This document shows, in pieces, positions 31,946 through 40,664 of a DNA stretch of 40,692 nt. Position 1 is the stretch's first letter. Every line of letters begins with the position of its first letter. A program made the position numbers and the translations under genes. The DNA comes from Treponema sp. (lineage in GTDB: Bacteria; Spirochaetota; Spirochaetia; Treponematales; Treponemataceae), in NCBI GenBank assembly GCA_017395545.1, contig JAFPUF010000062.1, positions 1 to 40,692 of the forward strand, in the 5' to 3' direction. The notes beneath the pieces are model-generated. The model saw nothing but the letters and a program-made list of their open reading frames with translations. It did not search any database and was not told the DNA's origin.

Positions 31946-33190
31946 TTACTCAGCGTCGTCAGATTCTTCTTCCGGCTTGAACTGTGAGATATTAGAAGGT
32001 GCTGCAACTGTTGTAAATTTCTGGTTCTTTCGGACTGCAAGGATGAATGCACCCGCAATGAAGATAGAAGAATAACAACCGCTGACAAGACCAACAGTAA
32101 GAGCCAGTGAGAAGTCGTGGATTGTTCCAGTTGTGAAGAAGAACAATGCCAGAACTGCGAACAATGTTGTAAGAGTTGTGATGATAGAACGGCTCAATGT
32201 TGAAGTAAGGGCTGAGTTCAAAATTTCTTTGAAAGTCTTTGCCTCAACGACCTTGATGTCGCTTCGGACACGGTCAAGAATAACGACAGTAGCGTTGATT
32301 GAGTAACCGATAATCGTGAGGATTGCCGCCAAAGTCGTGGTGCTGAATTCCATCTGAATGAATGAGATGAAAGACACCATAATCAATGAGTCGTGGATGA
32401 TAGCGATTACAGCTGCAAGAGCGAAATCCCAGTGGAATCGGATTGCAGAGTAGATGAAAATCAAAACGAGAGTTGCAAGAACGAGGATGATTGAGTCACG
32501 AATCAGGTTCTGTGAGAACTGAGCACCGATGAAATCTGATTTTGTGATAACGACTTCTTTTCCAGGTCCGAAATCTTTCTTTAAGAGAGCTTCGTTTGCA
32601 TTTGACTGAAGGGTTTTTCCTTCGTCACCAGTAATTCCCATTCGAATCTGGAAGTTTTTGTCTGCACCCTGACCAGCTTCTTTTACATCGACATTTGTGA
32701 ACTCTTTGAGAGCGTCACGGACATCGTCAGCTGTAACAGTTGAGTTTTCGTCAGCAACAAAAAGGCGGAGAGGATTTTCTCCGAGGTTTTTTGAAGAACC
32801 AGAAGAAACGAAAAGTTTTTTGTCTTTCAAAGAAACTTCGTTTTTGATGTGGGCAGAAACACCGTTCACATCGTTGATTTTTGCAGCGAGGTCTGAAACA
32901 GAACTTACTTCAGAGTAAGGAATTGAAACAGTGCGGTTTTCTTCACCGATACCGCTGACAACAATATCAACACCGTTTTCAGAAGCTTCAAGGGAAACTG
33001 TAGCAGTTCCATTGTATGTTACTTCAAGAACAGTGTTTGCGATTTTGATTTCCTCAATCATACCCGGCTTGAAGTCAAGGCCGAAGTTGATTCCGCGGGT
33101 AGCAACAGAAGCGATTCCCGCAATAATAACTGCTGCACTCAAAACTACAGCGACAGGGAAAAATTTGCTAAACTGAATTATCTTTTTCAT
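31946..33190 (-). CDS. secF: Protein translocase subunit SecF
   Basis: This 414-residue inner-membrane RND-fold subunit works with SecD to pull exported proteins across the membrane using the proton or sodium gradient. An N-terminal helix (about residues 10-30) is followed by GINFGLDFKPGMIEEI, the SecD/F signature. A long periplasmic region comes next (about 45-225; longer than in E. coli), then five helices (about 230-390) including IGYSINATVVILDRVR, the conserved motif of transmembrane helix 4. The ATG overlaps the secD stop by one base (TAATG), giving translational coupling. It is the last gene of the operon, followed by a terminator. Confidence 0.96.
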   Translation of the reverse strand: MKKIIQFSKFFPVAVVLSAAVIIAGIASVATRGINFGLDFKPGMIEEIKIANTVLEVTYNGTATVSLEASENGVDIVVSGIGEENRTVSIPYSEVSSVSDLAAKINDVNGVSAHIKNEVSLKDKKLFVSSGSSKNLGENPLRLFVADENSTVTADDVRDALKEFTNVDVKEAGQGADKNFQIRMGITGDEGKTLQSNANEALLKKDFGPGKEVVITKSDFIGAQFSQNLIRDSIILVLATLVLIFIYSAIRFHWDFALAAVIAIIHDSLIMVSFISFIQMEFSTTTLAAILTIIGYSINATVVILDRVRSDIKVVEAKTFKEILNSALTSTLSRSIITTLTTLFAVLALFFFTTGTIHDFSLALTVGLVSGCYSSIFIAGAFILAVRKNQKFTTVAAPSNISQFKPEEESDDAE

Positions 33191-34977
33191 TATTTTACCC
33201 CCCAGCCGATGCTCACTGTCTTTCTGCTCATTACTTCAGTGTTGAAGTCGAACATAAGGCGAGAAACTACGAGAGCGGTGAATACTGACGAACAAACACC
33301 GATTGCGAGTGAAACTGCGAAGCCCTGGATAGAACCAGTTCCGAGTTTTGAAAGGAATGCCGCAGCGATGAATGTCGTGATGTTAGAGTCCATAATTGCC
33401 CAGAAAGCGTTGTCAAAACCGGCAGCAACAGCAGCGGCACGGCTCTTTCCGTTTTTGAGCTCTTCCTTGATTCGCTCGAAGATAATTACGTTGGCGTCGA
33501 CTGACATACCGACTGTAAGAATCATACCGGCGATAGAAGAAAGTGTAAGGGTGAGGTTGAAAGCACTCAAAACTGAGAACATGATGTACATATTGAGAAT
33601 CTGAGCAACGACAGCGTTGAAACCGGCACCCATATAGTAAAGAATCATGAATACGAGGACTGCAGCCAGGCCCCAGAGAAGTGCGTTCAAGCCCTGGTGG
33701 ATTGCCTGCTCACCGAGAGAAGCTCCGACAACCTGCTGGCTTTCGACCTCAAGAGGAACTGAAAGGGAAGCTGTCTGAAGGACTTTCTGAATGTTCTGAG
33801 CTTCTTCTACGCTGAATCCGCCTGAAAGCGAAACCTGTCCGCCGTTGATTGCCTGACGGATTGTAGCAGCGCTCTTAACTTTGTTGTCGCTTACGATTGC
33901 GAGGCGTTCACCGACATGTGCACCTGTGAATTCACCAAAAATCACGGCACCTTCCGAATCAAGGACGAAGTTAACCTCCGGCTGGTTTGTAGTCTGATCT
34001 GCAGAAACTATAGCAGATTTTACGTGCTCACCGTCGAGTGCGATTTCTTTTTTGACTGCGATAAAGCCTGTGCGCTCGTCAAGACCGTAATCGTCTTTTA
34101 CATAGTAACCCATAACTTCACAGTCATCAGGAATAACTGAAGGATTGATGAGTTTTCCGTCAGAGTTGAAAGTATTTGCAGGATTCTGTGCGTAATATGC
34201 GTTGAAAGCAGATGTAGCGTTTTCGTCAACAAGGCGGAAATTGAGGATTCCCTTACCCATGATGATAGAGTTGATTGCTTCACGGTCAGCGGCACCAGGA
34301 ATTTCGATGTAAATTCTGTCTTCGCCCTGCTGCCGGATAACCGGAGAAGTAAGACCGAATTTATCGATTGAGCCTGTCAAAGTTTCGATAGTCTGAGCCA
34401 TCGCATCTTTTTTCCACTGAGCTTCATCAGCGATATCGTTGCCTTCTGCTTTTTTTGCTGCAAGAGCTTCGTCAAGATTCGCACGGACGATAACATTCAT
34501 ACCACCTGACAAGTCAAGACCCAGTTTTACAGAAGAATTGTAGCGTTTTTTTGCAGCGAGGATTTCATCACGATATTTTCCCTCGATGACTGCGCTCAAA
34601 TCTCCCTGGGCGTTGTTGCCTGTGAAAGAATCAAGAATTGCGCCGACAGACATTACTTCAGGAACTTTTGGAGCTTCAAGGCCTGCGGCTTTGTAAGCTT
34701 TTGCGTTTTCCTTGTAATTCTTTTTTGCGGCTTTTACAAGATAATCGTAAGAAGAATCAAGGACTTCGTTCGGATTTGCCTTTGCTTTGGCAATCAGAAC
34801 GTCGACTTCTTCTTTTGCCTTAACAACTGTGTAGTCCTTGATTTTTTCGAGAGAACCAAGAGCGAGGCTCTGCTGGTCTTTCGGAGTTCGTGCATACCAG
34901 CTGATAGAAGGCCAGAGGAATGCGAAACATACAGCAAGAACTACCAGAACAATGATAAAACGACTTCGTTTGTTCAT
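33190..34977 (-). CDS. secD: Protein translocase subunit SecD
   Basis: This 595-residue partner of SecF has an N-terminal membrane helix (about 8-25), then the periplasmic P1 domain containing LGLDLSGGMNVIV near residue 153 and the VIRQQGEDRIYIEIPGA block near 213. Five C-terminal helices include MILTVGMSVDANVIIFERIKEE near 486-507, where the conserved Asp needed for ion coupling is retained. A GGAG site precedes the ATG. The gene is 20 bp downstream of yajC. Sequence, order and coupling to secF agree fully with the standard cluster. Confidence 0.97.
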   Translation of the reverse strand: MNKRSRFIIVLVVLAVCFAFLWPSISWYARTPKDQQSLALGSLEKIKDYTVVKAKEEVDVLIAKAKANPNEVLDSSYDYLVKAAKKNYKENAKAYKAAGLEAPKVPEVMSVGAILDSFTGNNAQGDLSAVIEGKYRDEILAAKKRYNSSVKLGLDLSGGMNVIVRANLDEALAAKKAEGNDIADEAQWKKDAMAQTIETLTGSIDKFGLTSPVIRQQGEDRIYIEIPGAADREAINSIIMGKGILNFRLVDENATSAFNAYYAQNPANTFNSDGKLINPSVIPDDCEVMGYYVKDDYGLDERTGFIAVKKEIALDGEHVKSAIVSADQTTNQPEVNFVLDSEGAVIFGEFTGAHVGERLAIVSDNKVKSAATIRQAINGGQVSLSGGFSVEEAQNIQKVLQTASLSVPLEVESQQVVGASLGEQAIHQGLNALLWGLAAVLVFMILYYMGAGFNAVVAQILNMYIMFSVLSAFNLTLTLSSIAGMILTVGMSVDANVIIFERIKEELKNGKSRAAAVAAGFDNAFWAIMDSNITTFIAAAFLSKLGTGSIQGFAVSLAIGVCSSVFTALVVSRLMFDFNTEVMSRKTVSIGWGVK

Positions 34978-34997
34978 TTTTTTACTCCGGTATTTTT

Positions 34998-35393
34998 TTA
35001 TTTGTCAGCATTTTCTGAAACATCGGCTTCTGTTTTTTCAGATTCTGATGCTTCAACTGCTTTTTTTTCGTTTTTATCTGCTTTAGAAGGTGCGTCCGTA
35101 ACAACGCCGGCGATTGCAGAACGGTTAAACTCGACTTTTACACCCTCGTCAAGCTTTAAGATGACGGTTTTTTCTTTTGTCTGAGCGACGAGACCGTGAA
35201 TTCCGCCGATTGTGACAACTTTGTCACCTTTTTTGAGGGCATCAATCATTTTCTGAGTTTCTTTCTGTTTTTTATTCTGCGGACGAATAATGAAGAAATA
35301 GAAAATAGCGATGATAAGAATGAACGGCACGACTGACATCAAAGTCTGGCTTGAAGTAGCTCCACCTGCCGCTTGCAACAATGATACGAACAT
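34998..35393 (-). CDS. yajC: Sec translocon accessory protein YajC
   Basis: This 131-residue single-pass membrane protein copurifies with SecDF in other bacteria. The helix VVPFILIIAIFYFFIIRPQ near residues 21-39 is followed by the basic QNKKQKE and a small beta domain (KKGDKVVTIGGIHG, then VILKLDEGVKVEFNRSAI), exactly the YajC layout. An acidic Glu/Lys/Ala-rich tail of about 30 residues extends beyond the usual end. AGGAG precedes the ATG. It is the first gene of the yajC-secD-secF operon. The 165 bp between it and the TPR gene holds the promoter region but no clear terminator. Confidence 0.95.
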   Translation of the reverse strand: MFVSLLQAAGGATSSQTLMSVVPFILIIAIFYFFIIRPQNKKQKETQKMIDALKKGDKVVTIGGIHGLVAQTKEKTVILKLDEGVKVEFNRSAIAGVVTDAPSKADKNEKKAVEASESEKTEADVSENADK

Positions 35394-35558
35394 TTTTGAC
35401 TCCTGTTAGTAAACCGCCGAAGCGATATTACATCCATCGTAATTTAAAATAGTTCCGATAGATTATCATAATTCAAAGTCAAAATCAAGACAGGCACAGC
35501 CATTTCATAAGGACAGAACGGAAACGGAAGGCTAAGGAAAACACTGATTAACACTTTC

Positions 35559-37238
35559 CTAATTTCTCAGAAGCCTCTCAAGCTCAAGGTTGAGTTTCAA
35601 AAGCGACTCATCCTGCGGAGAAAGAGCAACGACCTGCTTCAGGTAATACTGAGCCTTGCGGTATTCCTTTTTGTTGTAGTAAATTTTGTAAAGACGGAAA
35701 AGACTGTCCTTGTTTCTGGGGTTCGCCGTAAGACTTGAGCGCAAATCCGCCAGAACTGCGCTCTCACCGTTCGCCAGAAAACTCCGTTCATAATAAAGGA
35801 AACTTTTCATTTTTGCGGCAGAAGACGGAATCAGCTGGTTGATTAAACGAACCGCCTCCTGATTTTTTCCGGTTGAGACAAGAACCTCGATATAAGACTG
35901 CAGAACTTCTTCATTATCCGGGTTTTTGGCATAGAGTTTTGATGCATACTGCCAGGCCTCATCTTTATGACCCGAAAAAAGACAGATTTTTATATGCGTA
36001 TAAATCGCCGAATCCGGCACATTCTCTTTTTTGAGAAGCCCCAGGTTTGAAACATAGGCCTCTTCCCATTTTCTTGCCGCAACCATTGAATTAATTTTTA
36101 TCTGCAGAGCCTCAAAATTAGCCGGATCCTTTTCAAGAATCTGACTGGCAAGTTCCTCACCACTTTTTCCTGCAATTTTAGAGCCTGATTCAGAAGCAAG
36201 GGCTGCCGCCTCAAGAACGATTTCGGTATCTTCAGGATACAGCACTAGGGCATTTTCGATTGTCGTAGTTGCAGCAGAAATGTTTTTATTCCAGTTTTTC
36301 TGAACCTCAAACCGGAGCACAAGATAATCGCGGGAACTCGAGTCTTTACGGGCATATGCATCCAGAAGGGAAGCCGCACGGATATATTCTCCTTTTTTCA
36401 CAAGAATTCTTGCGCGAAAAAGAAGATAATAAGAATTTTCGGGCTCCAGTTGCAGAACCCGGCCGACATAAAGTTCTGAATTTGAAAGATCTCCGGCCGC
36501 AAAACTGGATTCTGCACACAGCTTCAGAAGATTTTTATTCTGCGGAAAATTCTGAAGGAGTCTTTCAGAAAGAGAGAACGCGGATGCAGGGTCTGAAATT
36601 TTCATAAAGCTGGCAGCAAAAGCATAGGAACACTCAAAACAGTTTCCCGCCAGGTCAGAAGCGTATCCGAAATACTCATTGCTTGATTTAAAATCTCCTT
36701 TTCTTCTGTACAGAATTCCAAGAAGATAATTCGCGAAAACCGAGTTTCTGTTGAGAAGAAGCGCTGTTTTCAGGGACAGCTCGGCTTTGTCATAATAATC
36801 AGTCCGGGTTTCGCTGGCCGCAAGAACAAGACAAGGAAGCGCCAGTGACAAAAAGTCTTTCGGTTCGATAAAGGGGTCGTAAATTCCGTTTTTTGAGGAA
36901 GAAATCGCCCCGGTATAACCGTTCTTTATTTTTTCACCGCCCGTACTGTCAATAAAGTTCTGGCTTTTCCAGCACAGCTGCATTATCGAGACGGCAATAT
37001 AATGAAGAACCTGCTCACTCTCCGTCATATTGTCGCCCTTGCGTTTTAAGACCGTAATTGCATTTCTCAGGCTGTCAGGCGATCCCTTCACGACATTCTC
37101 CAGAGTGACGGCGTCGATTCCGTAAAAATACGGAACTTCTTTTTTTTCGGGAACAGAAATTTTCTGGCCGTAACAAAAATCGAGAATTATAAAAAAAATC
37201 AGAACAAAGGCAGAAACAATCCGCCGGCTGAACCTCAA
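35559..37238 (-). CDS. Secreted TPR-repeat protein
   Basis: This 559-residue protein has a signal peptide (about residues 1-24, ending CYGQ) and many tetratricopeptide repeats, e.g. VFANYLLGILYRRKGDFKSS near 190, ELYVGRVLQLEPENSYYLLF near 257, and the final YRKAQYYLKQVVALSPQDES near 527. TPR arrays are protein-interaction scaffolds; periplasmic location is inferred. The start is TTG at 37238: no ATG fits the signal peptide, and GGAGAG lies about 7 nt upstream. It starts 3 bp after the stop of the membrane-protein gene, so the two form an operon. Its partner is unknown. Confidence 0.78.
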   Translation of the reverse strand: MRFSRRIVSAFVLIFFIILDFCYGQKISVPEKKEVPYFYGIDAVTLENVVKGSPDSLRNAITVLKRKGDNMTESEQVLHYIAVSIMQLCWKSQNFIDSTGGEKIKNGYTGAISSSKNGIYDPFIEPKDFLSLALPCLVLAASETRTDYYDKAELSLKTALLLNRNSVFANYLLGILYRRKGDFKSSNEYFGYASDLAGNCFECSYAFAASFMKISDPASAFSLSERLLQNFPQNKNLLKLCAESSFAAGDLSNSELYVGRVLQLEPENSYYLLFRARILVKKGEYIRAASLLDAYARKDSSSRDYLVLRFEVQKNWNKNISAATTTIENALVLYPEDTEIVLEAAALASESGSKIAGKSGEELASQILEKDPANFEALQIKINSMVAARKWEEAYVSNLGLLKKENVPDSAIYTHIKICLFSGHKDEAWQYASKLYAKNPDNEEVLQSYIEVLVSTGKNQEAVRLINQLIPSSAAKMKSFLYYERSFLANGESAVLADLRSSLTANPRNKDSLFRLYKIYYNKKEYRKAQYYLKQVVALSPQDESLLKLNLELERLLRN

Positions 37239-37241
37239 ATC

Positions 37242-37844
37242 TTACTCTCCGTAAAATTCTTTTTCTTCATCCGTCAAATCTGAGAGCTCATCTTTATCGT
37301 AAGGAAAGAAATCATTGAAATTCCGCTGCCACAAAAAAACGCCTATAAGAGAAGCGCCGGCAATAATCAGAATCAGCGGCCCCCATTTTGAAATGAACTG
37401 GGAGAACGAAACCTTGATTACCCGGAGGGAGAACATGAGGAAAATAAACCCCAGGGCTTCAATCAGAATAGTCGGAAAAAGATAGACTCCCCGGACTTTC
37501 CGGTGCTTGAAAATGCACGTCAGGAGAAGACAGATTCCGCTCAAAAGAACGACTATCGGCCAGAGATTTTCAATTCCAAGCGGAAGAACCCCCGTAAGTA
37601 CAAAGGTCGCACAAAGACCGATACAGAAAACCTGAAGGCCGAGAAAGAAAAGAATCGCCCAGTGAATGAATGTCATGGCCAGATAAAAAATCACAGCCCC
37701 AAAAATCATCGTAATTATAGAACTTGTCGGAAGTTCAACACCAAGTCCGGCTGAAAATTTTGAAAACAGAAGAAGCCCCGCAAGAACCAGGACGACACCC
37801 GCAGCAAGAAGAATATTGAGGACAGGAACAGTAATTTTTTTCAT
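37242..37844 (-). CDS. Six-helix membrane protein of unknown function
   Basis: This 200-residue protein has six hydrophobic helices (about residues 7-27, 38-58, 62-84, 90-108, 118-138 and 150-168), arranged as pairs similar to DUF5668 / LiaF-type membrane modules, and an acidic cytoplasmic tail ending LTDEEKEFYGE. It is cotranscribed with the downstream TPR gene. No enzymatic motif is seen. The upstream AGGGG lies a bit far from the ATG (about 9 nt), so the ribosome-binding site is weak. Cell-envelope sensing is possible but not shown. Confidence 0.7.
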   Translation of the reverse strand: MKKITVPVLNILLAAGVVLVLAGLLLFSKFSAGLGVELPTSSIITMIFGAVIFYLAMTFIHWAILFFLGLQVFCIGLCATFVLTGVLPLGIENLWPIVVLLSGICLLLTCIFKHRKVRGVYLFPTILIEALGFIFLMFSLRVIKVSFSQFISKWGPLILIIAGASLIGVFLWQRNFNDFFPYDKDELSDLTDEEKEFYGE

Positions 37845-37962
37845 CGAAAATGCCCCTATGATAAAATTTTCGGATTGTAAATCATACTAGAATAATATAG
37901 AAAACTGAAAATTAAAAGATGAAAATTGAAAATTGTTGAACTTTGTGATAGTCTTTTCGCAA

Positions 37963-38994
37963 ATGAAAAAAACCTTCGTCACTTTTCTGTCTGTCCTTCT
38001 TTTTCTTTCTCTTTTTTCATGCAGGGATTCACGGGACAAATCAGCAAAGACCCTTTCAGAACTCACGCTTCTTCTCGAAGACAACACAATTTCCGCACAG
38101 TCACGCTATGCTGTCATTAACCGCATCGCAAATCTTTACTATTCTCATGGCAAAACCGACGACATGATTCTTTTTCTGACAGAATGGGTCGAAACTCATC
38201 CAGGCGACACTTACAATGCCTACTGGCTTTTCATGGTCGCATCGAGCTATCTGAATGCAAACGAAGAACCTCTTGCAGAATATTACTACGAACGAATCAT
38301 AAAAAATTTTCCGGACCTGCTCGTAAACGGAGAATCAATTCACTTCTCATGCCTCAGGCACTTAATCCAGATCAGCAAAAGTTCGGCAAACAGAATCAAC
38401 TACTTCAACAAAATGATTTCTGACTTCCCGGACAAACTGAGCATCACCGAAACTTATTTCAGGCTGGCACTTGAATACGAGAATGTCGGAGAATGGGATA
38501 TGGCGCTCAAATCCTACGCCCTCTTCCTCGAGCAGAACGATTCTTCCACGATTCAGATTACGGGATTTCCGAACGCATACACAAAGGCACGGCAAACCGT
38601 CAACTTCTCAAAATCTTCCAAAGACTGGACGTTCGAGAGTCTCGACGCCCTTGAAAACGCCGTCAAAAAAGCGATTTCGGCCTACAACTGGAAGGCCCTG
38701 GACAGCTACCGCTCAAAGGTCAATTTCTTCGCAATGAGCTGGAAGTCAAGCGAAACCGACACCAACGCACAGGAAGAGTTCTCAATGCGAGGCTACATGC
38801 GCGGAAACAGAATCCGCTACAACGAAAAACTCGACGACACTTCAACACCGAGCGAAGCATACCTGCGCACCTGGGGATGGACAAGTTATATCAATGTCTG
38901 GTACCTCTATTTCCGAAAAGTTGACTTCCCTGCAGACCCCGAAATCCACGGACGCTGGGAATGGGCAGGAATCTACTTCGGTGAGAAACTGTAA
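37963..38994 (+). CDS. TPR-like lipoprotein coupled to a lytic transglycosylase
   Basis: This is a 343-residue predicted lipoprotein. The signal peptide ends SLFSC (Cys20). Residues about 45-200 are helical repeats of the TPR/Sel1 kind (ANLYYSHGKTDDMILFLTEW, ETYFRLALEYENVGEWDMAL), and the C-terminal ~130 residues form a distinct domain rich in Trp, Tyr and Arg that I do not recognise. The open frame starts at 37933, but ATG 37963 matches the signal peptide. Its stop overlaps the next ATG by one base (TAATG), which argues that it works with the transglycosylase, perhaps as an envelope partner controlling peptidoglycan cleavage. That role is inferred. Confidence 0.72.
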   Translation: MKKTFVTFLSVLLFLSLFSCRDSRDKSAKTLSELTLLLEDNTISAQSRYAVINRIANLYYSHGKTDDMILFLTEWVETHPGDTYNAYWLFMVASSYLNANEEPLAEYYYERIIKNFPDLLVNGESIHFSCLRHLIQISKSSANRINYFNKMISDFPDKLSITETYFRLALEYENVGEWDMALKSYALFLEQNDSSTIQITGFPNAYTKARQTVNFSKSSKDWTFESLDALENAVKKAISAYNWKALDSYRSKVNFFAMSWKSSETDTNAQEEFSMRGYMRGNRIRYNEKLDDTSTPSEAYLRTWGWTSYINVWYLYFRKVDFPADPEIHGRWEWAGIYFGEKL

Positions 38995-40034
38995 TGGGCA
39001 GGACTTTTCTCACTACAGTCCTTGTATTTCTTTGTTTTTCTGTTTTTCCGCTTGCTTCAGAGGACTCCCCTCTTCCCGAAGAATTCGTCTCGCTTTTTGA
39101 GAAAGTTGAGCTTGAGGAACTGCCGCCGGCCGACGAGTATTATGTTGACGACTCTCCCCTGAATCAGATTCTCAAACTTTTCGACGAAGAAGATTATGCG
39201 CGGCAGAAAGCTTTTCTTGAGCAGAAAAAGCGCAAGGTCATTAAAAATGCGGGAGGCCTTGAAATTCCGAATACGACTTTCGCACAGGACATGATTCACG
39301 ACTATCTGGCCAGATACATGACAAACTTCGGAAAACAGAATCTCTATAAAATTTTAGATGATGCCGAGATTTACCGGCTTTTCGTGAGGGAAGAACTGAA
39401 AAAACGGAACATGCCCGCCGTTCTGGAATTTCTCCCTGTCGTAGAAAGCGAATACAAGGCGACAGCAAAATCAAGGAGCGGGGCCAGGGGGATGTGGCAG
39501 TTCATGGAAAACTCGATGCACCCGTTCCTCAAAAAAAACGAATGGATTGACGAGCGCCTTGACCCGTGGAAAGCAACACAGGCGGCACTCACAAAACTCC
39601 AGGACAATTACCGTGTCCTGGGAGACTGGCAGCTTGCAATCGGCGCATATAACTGCGGTCTCGGAGCAATGCGGCGCGCCGTAAAAAAATCCAGGGCAAA
39701 AACTTTCTGGGCCGTCGCAGAACAGAAACTCATTCCCGAAGAAACGATAAACTATGTTCCGAAACTTCTTGCAATCGCAGAAATCACAGAGAACGGGAGT
39801 GAATACGGAGCCGTCCTCCCGGAACTGAACGAAAAAATCCGCTACAACGAATTCGATTATGTCACAACAAAAAGAGAAATTTCCCTGGAATGGATTTCAT
39901 CTGAGCTGCGCCTGAACGAGACAATTCTTAAAAAACTGAATCCGGAACTTTTAAAAGAAAAAACTCCCCCGTCGGAATATAAACTCCGCCTCCCCGAAGG
40001 CCTGGGAGAATCGCTAAAAGACATTCTGCGTTAA
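38994..40034 (+). CDS. Membrane-type lytic murein transglycosylase (SLT domain, MltD-like)
   Basis: This 346-residue exported enzyme should cleave the glycan strands of peptidoglycan, forming 1,6-anhydro ends. The signal peptide covers about 1-20. The SLT (GH23) domain covers about 135-265. The catalytic glutamate is Glu151 in VVESEYKATAKS, followed by GARGMWQFM and GAYNCGLGAMRRA, the family signature. The last ~60 residues resemble a LysM repeat (ISSELRLNETILKKLNPEL), as in MltD. Usual MltD is longer and has more LysM copies. It is translationally coupled to the preceding lipoprotein. The family is firm; the exact subclass is less so. Confidence 0.9.
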   Translation: MGRTFLTTVLVFLCFSVFPLASEDSPLPEEFVSLFEKVELEELPPADEYYVDDSPLNQILKLFDEEDYARQKAFLEQKKRKVIKNAGGLEIPNTTFAQDMIHDYLARYMTNFGKQNLYKILDDAEIYRLFVREELKKRNMPAVLEFLPVVESEYKATAKSRSGARGMWQFMENSMHPFLKKNEWIDERLDPWKATQAALTKLQDNYRVLGDWQLAIGAYNCGLGAMRRAVKKSRAKTFWAVAEQKLIPEETINYVPKLLAIAEITENGSEYGAVLPELNEKIRYNEFDYVTTKREISLEWISSELRLNETILKKLNPELLKEKTPPSEYKLRLPEGLGESLKDILR

Positions 40035-40035
40035 G

Positions 40036-40070
40036 ACAAAAAAAATCACACGGAGAGTTTCCATGTGATT
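40036..40070 (-). terminator. Hairpin with 20-nt element repeated at the window end
   Basis: AATCACA (40044-40050) pairs with TGTGATT (40064-40070), with an inner GGA/TCC. On the minus strand it is followed by eight T, giving a proper terminator in that direction and only a weak one for the plus-strand transglycosylase. The first 20 nt (40036-40055) recur exactly at 40665-40684. Confidence 0.6.
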
Positions 40071-40141
40071 ATTACAAGCCTGGTTAATTTGCTTTTCAAG
40101 CCGGTCTGGATGCTGCCCTTTATTCTGGAGGATTTAATAAG

Positions 40142-40294
40142 ATGTCAAATTTAAATTCATCGACTTATACTGATAAAAATGGCAAATTATCAGCAAGAAT
40201 TTATATCAAATTTGAAGAAATATCGGAAAGAAAAGAAACTTACACAGGCACAGCTTTCAGAATTATGCGATGTAACGACAAGCACAATCGGTAA
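40142..40294 (+). CDS. Possible 50-codon ORF overlapping the XRE gene out of frame
   Basis: ATG 40142 is preceded at 10 nt by a good GGAGG (40127-40131) and opens 50 codons (start MSNLNSSTYTDKNGKLS, stop TAA at 40292-40294) in a different frame from the XRE gene. No homology is recognised. It may be a real leader or coupling ORF, or chance. The Shine-Dalgarno is far better than anything in front of the XRE start. Confidence 0.35.
   Translation: MSNLNSSTYTDKNGKLSARIYIKFEEISERKETYTGTAFRIMRCNDKHNR
40166..40171 (+). promoter_or_regulatory. -10 element directly before the XRE gene
   Basis: TATACT ends 7 nt before ATG 40179, which would give a leaderless mRNA. The -35 is weak (TGTCAA at 40143-40148). 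Confidence 0.45.
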
Positions 40295-40478
40295 TATTGA
40301 ATGCGGAATCGCAAAACCTTCATTTGACTTGATTTTAGACATCGCCACCGTTTTGGGCGTTCATCCAGCCCTTCTTTTTTCCAGCAATCCGATTCAAAGC
40401 AATGTTTCAAAAGAAATAGAACAACACGAACTTCTGCTAGAGATGTACAATAAGCTCCAGGAATATTTTGGAAAATAA
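40179..40478 (+). CDS. XRE-family helix-turn-helix regulator
   Basis: This 99-residue DNA-binding protein is of the Cro/C1 type. The HTH covers about residues 9-63, from ISNLKKYRKEKKLTQAQLSE through CDVTTSTIGNIECGIAKPSF to the conserved LGVHPALLF. A short helical tail of about 35 residues probably dimerises it. It resembles solitary repressors of restriction-modification, toxin-antitoxin or prophage genes, but no such partner is seen in the window. It lies between two copies of a 20-nt repeat, together with a putative small RNA. The target is unknown; self-regulation is likely. Confidence 0.88.
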   Translation: MANYQQEFISNLKKYRKEKKLTQAQLSELCDVTTSTIGNIECGIAKPSFDLILDIATVLGVHPALLFSSNPIQSNVSKEIEQHELLLEMYNKLQEYFGK

Positions 40479-40519
40479 TATAAAAAGACTCACATGAAGT
40501 GTGAAAAAAGTCCAAAAAG

Positions 40520-40548
40520 TTGACGAAACTGCAATAGCAGTGTATAGT
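40520..40548 (+). promoter_or_regulatory. Promoter of the putative small RNA
   Basis: TTGACG (40520-40525), a 17-bp spacer and TATAGT (40543-40548) are near consensus. No coding gene of credible size starts downstream before the terminator. Confidence 0.65.
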
Positions 40549-40554
40549 AAAAGA

Positions 40555-40647
40555 AAGCGGGGACGCTTGCAAATGAGCGACCGCCTCCGTTGAGTTTTGT
40601 TACAAAGCCCGCTGAAAGTTTGGTCACTGTCTGGCGGGCTTTTTTAT
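40555..40647 (+). ncRNA. Putative structured small RNA (about 90 nt)
   Basis: A near-consensus promoter directs transcription from about 40555. The transcript contains a compact hairpin (GCGG...CCGC with inner CGCT/AGCG at about 40558-40584), an AU-rich single-stranded stretch, and a terminator hairpin AAGCCCGC/GCGGGCTT (40605-40641) with a T tract. It matches no tRNA, SRP, 6S or riboswitch pattern I recall. It may be a trans-acting regulatory RNA or the leader of a gene beyond the window. Confidence 0.5.
40605..40645 (+). terminator. Terminator of the putative small RNA
   Basis: A perfect 8-bp stem AAGCCCGC/GCGGGCTT with a 21-nt loop is followed by a run of T. Confidence 0.8.
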
Positions 40648-40664
40648 GCTCTTAGTCCGCTGAC

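Noticed and set aside
40573..40593. Leader peptide MSDRLR followed by a terminator, as in attenuation
   Set aside because: Only six codons, no codon bias for one amino acid, a poor ribosome-binding site, and no alternative antiterminator pairing that I could see.
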